From: Sphagnum compactum
Lineage: Eukaryota; Bryophyta; Sphagnopsida; Sphagnales
Direction: 5' to 3'
NCBI GenBank assembly: GCA_965153455.1
Contig: OZ234493.1
Span: 36,012,213 to 36,076,212 of the forward strand
Length of the DNA: 64,000 bases
In this document: positions 57,960-64,000 of the stretch, piece by piece
How positions within the stretch are numbered: the stretch's first letter is position 1
Layout of the letters: every line of letters begins with the position of its first letter
Made by a program: the position numbers and the translations under genes
Notes under the pieces: generated by a model
The model's database searches: none
Told to the model about the DNA's origin: nothing
What the model saw: the letters and a program-made list of their open reading frames with translations, nothing else

Positions 57960-58610
57960 TTTATGCATTCGACACATTGAATTGAATATTCAAACATTAT
58001 TGATGTCTACCACATTACATCATGATAGGGGTATCTTGTATCTCCTTAACAATTAATGAAGAGTTTGGACATTAGGTGAACCTCATTCAACAATGTGGTT
58101 TAACCATTTCTTGTTGATGGAATATGAAAACACTGTGTGGATCCACCATTTATGAATGTCAAAAGTGAATTTTCTAAACATTTGTAACCATGTGAAACCT
58201 TTCATTTTGAAACATGATACCAAGTATAGGAAAATAATTAATGTTTACATAAGATTTTCATGTGTTATTTACAAGCTTGCACAAGGTGCAAACATTTTGA
58301 CTTGTAGTGAATTTTTTGTTATTGGGAAATCCACTATAGCATTTTGAAGATAAGGGCTACCCATTACTTTATTGGTTAATGACACCACATAAAAAAGATG
58401 GAGAACATCATTCAATTCTAGAACTTTTGTAGAATTGAGAACACAAAAAGGGAGGTTAATTGTTGAAAATGCATTTGGCATAATGAAGTAAACATTTAGA
58501 GAGCTTTTGAAAAAGACAGAGCAACACATTACCATTGTACTTAATGTGTTTATTGCTTATTATTTACTCCACAATTTGTTATTCGGTAGGAAATAAGTGA
58601 ATGTTGAAGA
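57960..58610 (+). mobile_element. PIF/Harbinger transposase remnant with internal deletion
   Basis: Plus-strand reading gives MSKVNFLNICNHVKPFILKH, DTKYRKIINVYIRFSCVIYK, LAQGANILTCSEFFVIGKST, the N-terminal helix-turn-helix part of a PIF/Harbinger (HARBI1-type, DDE_Tnp_4) transposase. Within about 20 bases the reading jumps to DKGYPLLYWLMTPHKK-like text, ILELL, KKGRLIVENAFGIMK and TFRELLKKTEQHITIVLNV. These are C-terminal transposase motifs including the final catalytic-region Glu (VENAFG). The segment expected to hold the two catalytic Asp residues is missing, so there was an internal deletion near 58340 on top of several stops. Confidence 0.8.
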
Positions 58611-58985
58611 GTCGATGCATATGATTGAATTTGAAGGCATGAAACATTATGCATTGAACACAATTGGATTACATCAATCTAAAAAACAATGTTCACATCC
58701 AAGGTAGAGAACTATCATGGTAGCAAAATTGCCACAACTTGGAGGTTTACCTTGTTGTTCAATGTTATTGAAAGCTACCAAAATAGAAAATTACAACTTC
58801 AAACATGTATTCAATCCTATATATAGTACTATCATGCCTTTATCATCCTTTCAATTGAAATCCTTGTCAAACTTCATGCAACTTTCTTTTATGTGAACAT
58901 GAAAAAAATTGAATTAGGAAAAACCAAATATATCCAATCTTGTATATGTACTAAATAATAACATCCTTCATGAGAATATGGAAAT
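58611..58985. other. Spacer between the two PIF/Harbinger coding remnants
   Basis: AT-rich sequence with no coding features seen. It is the expected short intergenic spacer between the convergent transposase and Myb-like frames of one element. Confidence 0.5.
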
Positions 58986-58995
58986 TTTAACTTAT

Positions 58996-60230
58996 TCATC
59001 CATCATGTTGTGCATTGGTATCAATGTTTAGTGTCAAATTTTGATGTACATCACCTTGTGCAAATGTTGATGGTGCATTATTTTGGTCTCTTTGATTGCC
59101 AACCCCATGATTGTAGTAAGGTTGGTTATTGCTTATATAATTCCTTGTTGTGTTCGATTCATTTCGATGTCTTGGACCTTGAAGTATTTTAGTTGTTTTT
59201 GGATTTTTTTTTGTGCCCATGTTTATTTTTCCTTAATTTGCAGGTTCGCCTCATGGATATGGTTGATTAATTCAACCAATGTCACATTCCCTTTTGGTGA
59301 TGAGATTTTTGTGAACTGAAGAAGACTTATATACTCGTGTGTTCCCAACATGATGATGTTGAGGTTGCCCAATGACAATATTTACACCATTTGGTTTCAT
59401 GGTATTTGTTGTGTTGGTACGTGGTAAGGGAAGAGTTAAACCTTCTTTTCTTGGAACTTGAAATGATTGCATAGTTTGTCCTAAAAATGGGTGTGTTGTT
59501 GCTTGCCCTGTATCTGAATTTGGATTACATGATGTAGGTTAAAATGTTGAGTTGTTATGCACAATAGTTGGTGATGGGGTACATTTTATCAACTTGGGGG
59601 GCAGTAAAATTTAAATTGGTGTATTCTGGTTAAGAGTTTGAAGATTGATGGCATTGCCCAACTATACCCTTCTTGAAATGCTTTTACATAGTGTAGGATG
59701 GGATCAAGATTGGAAGGGAGGGGAGATGTAACTCTTTCAATGGCATTTTCACACATCTGTATTTCTTCGTGAAAGCTAAGGTCATCATTCGGTGAAGAGC
59801 TTTGTGGGTAAGGTTGTGTATGATACACATCATCTTCTAGATCCACTAAACCCTGTGAATGTGGAGGAGTAAAGCATGGTTTGTTATGCATGAAATCATG
59901 TACAAGGTCGAAATATGATTTGTTGAAACTCCCAAACAATCCTTGTGCAAACTTATCTTTTGTGAACATCCCAATAATCTTCATTATGACTTGTAACACT
60001 TTTGTAATCATTGATGTTTTTGTAGTCTCCATACAAAGACCCCCATTTATCCTTATAAGCCATTCCACTGTGAAAATGTTCAAAATGACCATTACCCATT
60101 ATAATTGTTGAGATGCACTTCCATTTGGTGATTGATGTTTCCATGTTATTTCTTGAATCAAACACACCCAAGCTTGCCTCATGCTTTGCTTTCTTTGCTT
60201 TGATCGATGCTCAAATTTCTAAATTATCTC
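58996..60230 (-). pseudogene. Myb/trihelix-like ORF of the PIF/Harbinger element, frameshifted
   Basis: On the minus strand, 60171-59953 gives TKWKCISTIIMGNGHFEHFH, YKDKWGSLYGDYKNINDY and NEDYWDVHKR, and after a shift near 59965 the frame 59954-59589 gives KDKFAQGLFGSFNKSYFDLV and HDFMHNKPCFTPPHSQGLVD. Together this is the Trp-spaced Myb/SANT (trihelix) DNA-binding module found in the accessory ORF of plant PIF/Harbinger elements. The part after it is Asn/Gln-rich (59472-58996), ending near NTNAQHDG. Accessory Myb-like proteins help the transposase bind the element ends. This copy has at least one frameshift and several stops and is convergent with the transposase remnant. Confidence 0.7.
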
Positions 60231-62100
60231 AATTTGGTTGTCTTGATTTTTTTAATTTGATTTCTGTAGAATTTGAATCTACATGAATTTTTCGTTTGCC
60301 TTTGTTCCTGATGTTCTTGTGATGTCATCACAAAGGTTTATAATATATGCAATTCAATACAAATTTTCTACATTACTCCCAATGCATTTCAATTTGAAAT
60401 TATGTATGGGTTCGTGAAATTTAATATTCATCACATATTTCATAATATTGATGTGGCTTCTTCTTGTTCTTTAAGGATGGATACAAAAATAAAATAAAAA
60501 TGGAATGAAGAGTTCAATAGTACATGTTAGAACAATATTTGCAACATTATTTGTTGGTGTCGTAGTTGGCATTGGGTGAGGCTGGTTGAAGTTATTTTGT
60601 TCATCATCAAAAGGTGGCAAGTCGATTGTTGGTGATGCTACTCATTGGAGGCTCTTAAAGCCACTTTATTTGCCATTGTTAGAGGATTGCGTCTTGACTA
60701 TAGTATGGATACTTGCACTTGCTCCTATCTATAGATAATTAGGTTGGAACTTTGCAATTGAATGTAAGGTATAAATTTTGAACTTGTAGTAGAGATAATA
60801 TTTTTCTTGGAACTACCTTGGACATTGAATTTTCACAACACAAGAGATACAAATTTGCATTAAAATAAAAATTGAACGTTTCTTGAAACTTTTAGTAGAA
60901 ACTTTTCTTGAAATTTTTAATAGATTTTTTAAAAAAATTCTTTGGACATTAAATTTGTGATAAAAGATTGTAGACATGGATTTATAGTAGAACTTGGACA
61001 CAAGGAAAAAAAGTAAAGAATGAGCAAAAAGACTTGGACGCAAGAAGAAAAAAGCAAAAATGGAAAAAATAAATAAATAATAAGCTAAGAGACTTGTACA
61101 CAAGGAGAGAGGCGAAAATGAATGAAAAGAAAGAAAAAAAAGAGTGGAACGAGAAACGAGAGGAAAAAAAAGTGCTGACATTGAGTTAAACCCTCCTTTT
61201 TTGAAACTCTTCGAAACACCAAAAATGATTCCTAAAATGTACATATTTAAAGAATTAATTGTTAGTAAACATTGGGTGCTAACATTAAGTTAACACTAAT
61301 GCCATGTCACCTGCCACATAGGATTCATTGTTAGCTAACATTACAAGTGTGGACAATGTCCTTTAACACCATCACTACCACCAGATGTGTGGCCAGCCCT
61401 TAAGTAGGGGCATATATCCCTTGGTGTAAAAACATGGCAAGTTTTTGTTAGTGTATCTTATGACAGCACCTTACTGACTGTAATAATGTGACAGCTTTAT
61501 GCCCACCTCCACAGGCTTACCACTTTTTGTAAAAGCCTGTCGCCAATTTTTTCTCCAATTATATCTGGTGGGTACCTGCTGGGTATCTAAGGACTTTTTT
61601 AATGCAAAAAAACTGCTACCATTTTTATGTTATGCAGTGTGTGACATCCTTGGGGGTTACCGAATCACCCTCAGCTCCACATGAGGGCCCTTATTCGGGT
61701 ACATCTGGTCCCCCCCTTGGGGCTTTACCCTACATGTAAAGGACCATTTATAGGTCTTAAAATAGTATAATGACATGAGTAGGAAATGCCGATTCTGTTA
61801 ATTTAAGATACCTGATAAAAACCTTACAAAAATGGCAGGTACAACCAACAAACTTAGGTACACTAAGGGTCACTTTAGATGAGGATCCAAGGTCTAAGGT
61901 CCAATGAGATACATCAATCTTATTGGATGAGAGCCATAAATTGGACCCATGGCATTTAGATGAGGGACCGAGACCAAAAAGTGGCAAATCAAGGCTAAAT
62001 TTACAAGGCACCATTTGGGAGGGAAAAGCAATTGGTTCGAAAACCCCCCCCCCCCACAAACAAAGAAGAGAAAAGAAAAGAAAAGGAGAGGTCATGATTT
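60231..62100. other. AT-rich intergenic region
   Basis: No gene was recognised. A GC-richer block at 61.37-61.75 kb was examined as possible organellar or coding DNA without success. A C11 run (62045-62055) and a purine-rich tract follow. Confidence 0.5.
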
Positions 62101-62118
62101 GAAGAACTAAGATGCAGG

Positions 62119-62151
62119 CTAGGGTTTAGGGCCTGAACCCTAAACCCTAAA
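62119..62151. repeat. Inverted pair of telomere-like repeats
   Basis: TAGGGTTTAGGG (62120-62131) is followed after the 6-base spacer CCTGAA by its exact reverse complement CCCTAAACCCTA (62138-62149). It is a perfect 12-base inverted repeat made of two plant telomere units per arm in head-to-head orientation. It lies about 1.2 kb upstream of alpha-tubulin. Confidence 0.85.
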
Positions 62152-62693
62152 TCCAACTCAAGGATTCAAATTGCTTCAAATGAGTGTCCAAACTGGTTGG
62201 ATCCTACAAATTTGGATCCTGAAGGACCCCATTTAAAGTGGGCCTAACTTTAGGGTTCAAAGTTTCAAACACTGAGGCTGGCGCAGATGTCAGTCGAAGC
62301 ATGTGGCATAACTTTCTGCCAGTGAGAATAGGTAGCTGTTTCACGTTGTCGTACCTGACAGCCACCTTCAAACAGTTTCTTAATCCAACGGCCTCTCGTC
62401 CACCGCTTCCGTTTCCCGCTTACTGGCCGCAACGGTCGCGATTGCGTCCATCTTCGTAAGCAGTAGCCGCTAATTCGAGACTGGTTCCAACCGGTCACTG
62501 AAGGCGAAAAGCGCGCTGGCCGACACGGGAGTCGCAGCCCTTTTTTCAACTGGTGAAATTTCGCCAAAAGGAGAAAAATTTTAAAATCCGAAATTCGAAA
62601 AAGAAGTGATTTTGGAGGTGTTCAGTCGCCAAAAATGACTAATCTTTAATCATCCTTCTAAATTATAGGTTACACACTGAAAACCATTTTTGG

Positions 62694-62822
62694 TTTATAG
62701 CCAGAGCTGGCTAAATCTTCCCCAAGGATGACCGCCGCTTTGGTTCAGTTTGTTTTTTCCCATTTTGTGATGTTGCTCAAGTGGTGAATATCCCCATAAC
62801 TATATCTATCCAAATTTGGCGA
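62694..62822. repeat. Dispersed GCCAAATTTGGC-family repeat, copies B1 and B2 in inverted orientation
   Basis: B1 (+, 62694-62745) reads TTTATAGCCAGAGCTGGCTAAA's core blocks, then TCTTCC and GGATGACCGCC. B2 (-, 62822-62761) reads GCCAAATTTGGATA, then a GGGATATTCACCACTTGAG block and CAACATCACAAAATG. The two copies face each other, making an imperfect inverted repeat about 550-690 bases upstream of the alpha-tubulin start codon. Confidence 0.6.
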
Positions 62823-63060
62823 TATGCAAAACAATGAAAGTGGAGCGGTTGTGGTGATTTTTTTTTTCCGATTTTAGAAATAGAAATAATCATTTCTGGC
62901 GATTTCAAAATTTAAAACAGTGAATTTGAGACAAGGTACTTTTTTTTCCCTTTTTTTCGAAAAATGGCGAAAATTCTCCACAAAAGAAATCAGTGCTTGG
63001 GCTACGAACAAAAAAAATTCCTCCAAAAACACTGACCGGGAGCGGCGGTGGGGAAGACCC

Positions 63061-63064
<4 letters not shown>

Positions 63065-63094
<30 letters not shown>
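63065..63094 (+). repeat. (AG)n microsatellite upstream of alpha-tubulin
   Basis: About 15 AG units lie about 290 bases before the alpha-tubulin start codon, so they are in the promoter or 5' leader. Such GAGA tracts bind plant BBR/BPC factors; whether this one acts so is inference. Open frames through it are artefacts of the repeat. Confidence 0.85.
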
Positions 63095-63099
<5 letters not shown>

Positions 63100-63346
63100 A
63101 TAAACAGAGCAAAGAAGCTCTTGCATCTCCAGTTCTCTTTTCTGTACTTCCTCTTCCTGTTCTTTCCGTTCGTGAAGGCGTCTTTGCACACGCCTTTCTC
63201 GAAGTTTCTTCCGCTGTAGTTGTTGCTCTCTTTTGTGATACTACTCGCACAGCATTTTCGTTTTAGATCTGAAGCTTTTGGTCAGGTGTCCTCCGTCCGT
63301 TTTGCTCAGTTATCTTCTCGTTTTTTTCCTTCTCCCTCCCCTCTAG

Positions 63347-64000
<654 letters not shown>

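Noticed and set aside
61370-61750. GC-richer block considered as an organelle DNA insertion or hidden exon
   Set aside because: No recognisable plastid or mitochondrial gene text and no open frame with family resemblance.
62905-63266. Frames rich in Ser-Leu or Arg-Glu through the (AG)n tract
   Set aside because: Pure artefacts of the dinucleotide repeat in the alpha-tubulin promoter/leader.

Overview
The window is nuclear DNA of a land plant. Evidence: genes interrupted by many short GT-AG introns; plant-restricted families (NAR2/NRT3 nitrate-transport partner, DUF1644, the At1g01500 family, a PP2C-kinase fusion, plant-type importin alpha, plant mitochondrial uL23); and telo-box motifs (AAACCCTAA type) at promoters. 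Long AT-rich spacers filled with old, broken DNA transposons, plus 5-20 kb gaps between genes, suggest a medium to large genome. I lean to a non-flowering plant (bryophyte or lycophyte/fern grade), but this rests on an impression of protein and transposon similarity and is not proven by the sequence.

Layout: (1) 0.7-2.8 kb, + strand: complete snRNP core protein SmE, six coding exons. (2) 5.7-8.4 kb, - strand: intronless DUF1644 zinc-finger protein with a long, probably spliced 5' leader. (3) 9.3-10.7 kb, - strand: decayed Helitron-type element (Pif1 helicase C-terminus plus endonuclease-like domain). (4) 15.5-21.6 kb, - strand: twelve-exon gene for a 1356-residue protein with a signal peptide, a complete PP2C phosphatase domain and a complete Ser/Thr kinase domain. 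It is head-to-head with (5) 22.4-23.3 kb, + strand: mitochondrial ribosomal protein uL23m. (6) 26.1-28.6 kb: decayed hAT-like transposase. (7) 31.1-32.5 kb, + strand: NAR2/NRT3. (8) 32.5-41.4 kb: AT-rich desert. (9) 41.4-42.7 kb, + strand: At1g01500-family protein. (10) 44.1-45.0 kb, - strand: LEA-motif protein. (11) 47.7-51.2 kb, - strand: importin alpha, ten exons. (12) 53.2-54.5 kb: second hAT-like relic. (13) 57.0-57.7 kb: 236-bp tandem repeat, followed by a PIF/Harbinger relic with a gutted transposase (+) and a convergent Myb/trihelix-like ORF (-) to 60.2 kb. (14) 63.4 kb to the end: 5' part of alpha-tubulin, cut by the window edge.

The genes do not form a pathway. They are independent housekeeping genes (splicing, nuclear import, mitochondrial translation, cytoskeleton) and regulatory or stress genes, as expected for plant chromatin. 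The most unusual coding unit is the secretory-signal PP2C-kinase fusion. A recurring theme is degenerate short tandem repeats in introns, leaders and promoters. A small dispersed repeat family (core GCCAAATTTGGC, ending in CATCACAAAATTG and an A-rich tail) occurs at four sites or more, several of them near genes.

All exon boundaries were placed by hand from GT/AG signals, reading-frame continuity and family resemblance. In the multi-exon genes reported here the exon phases add up to one open frame.
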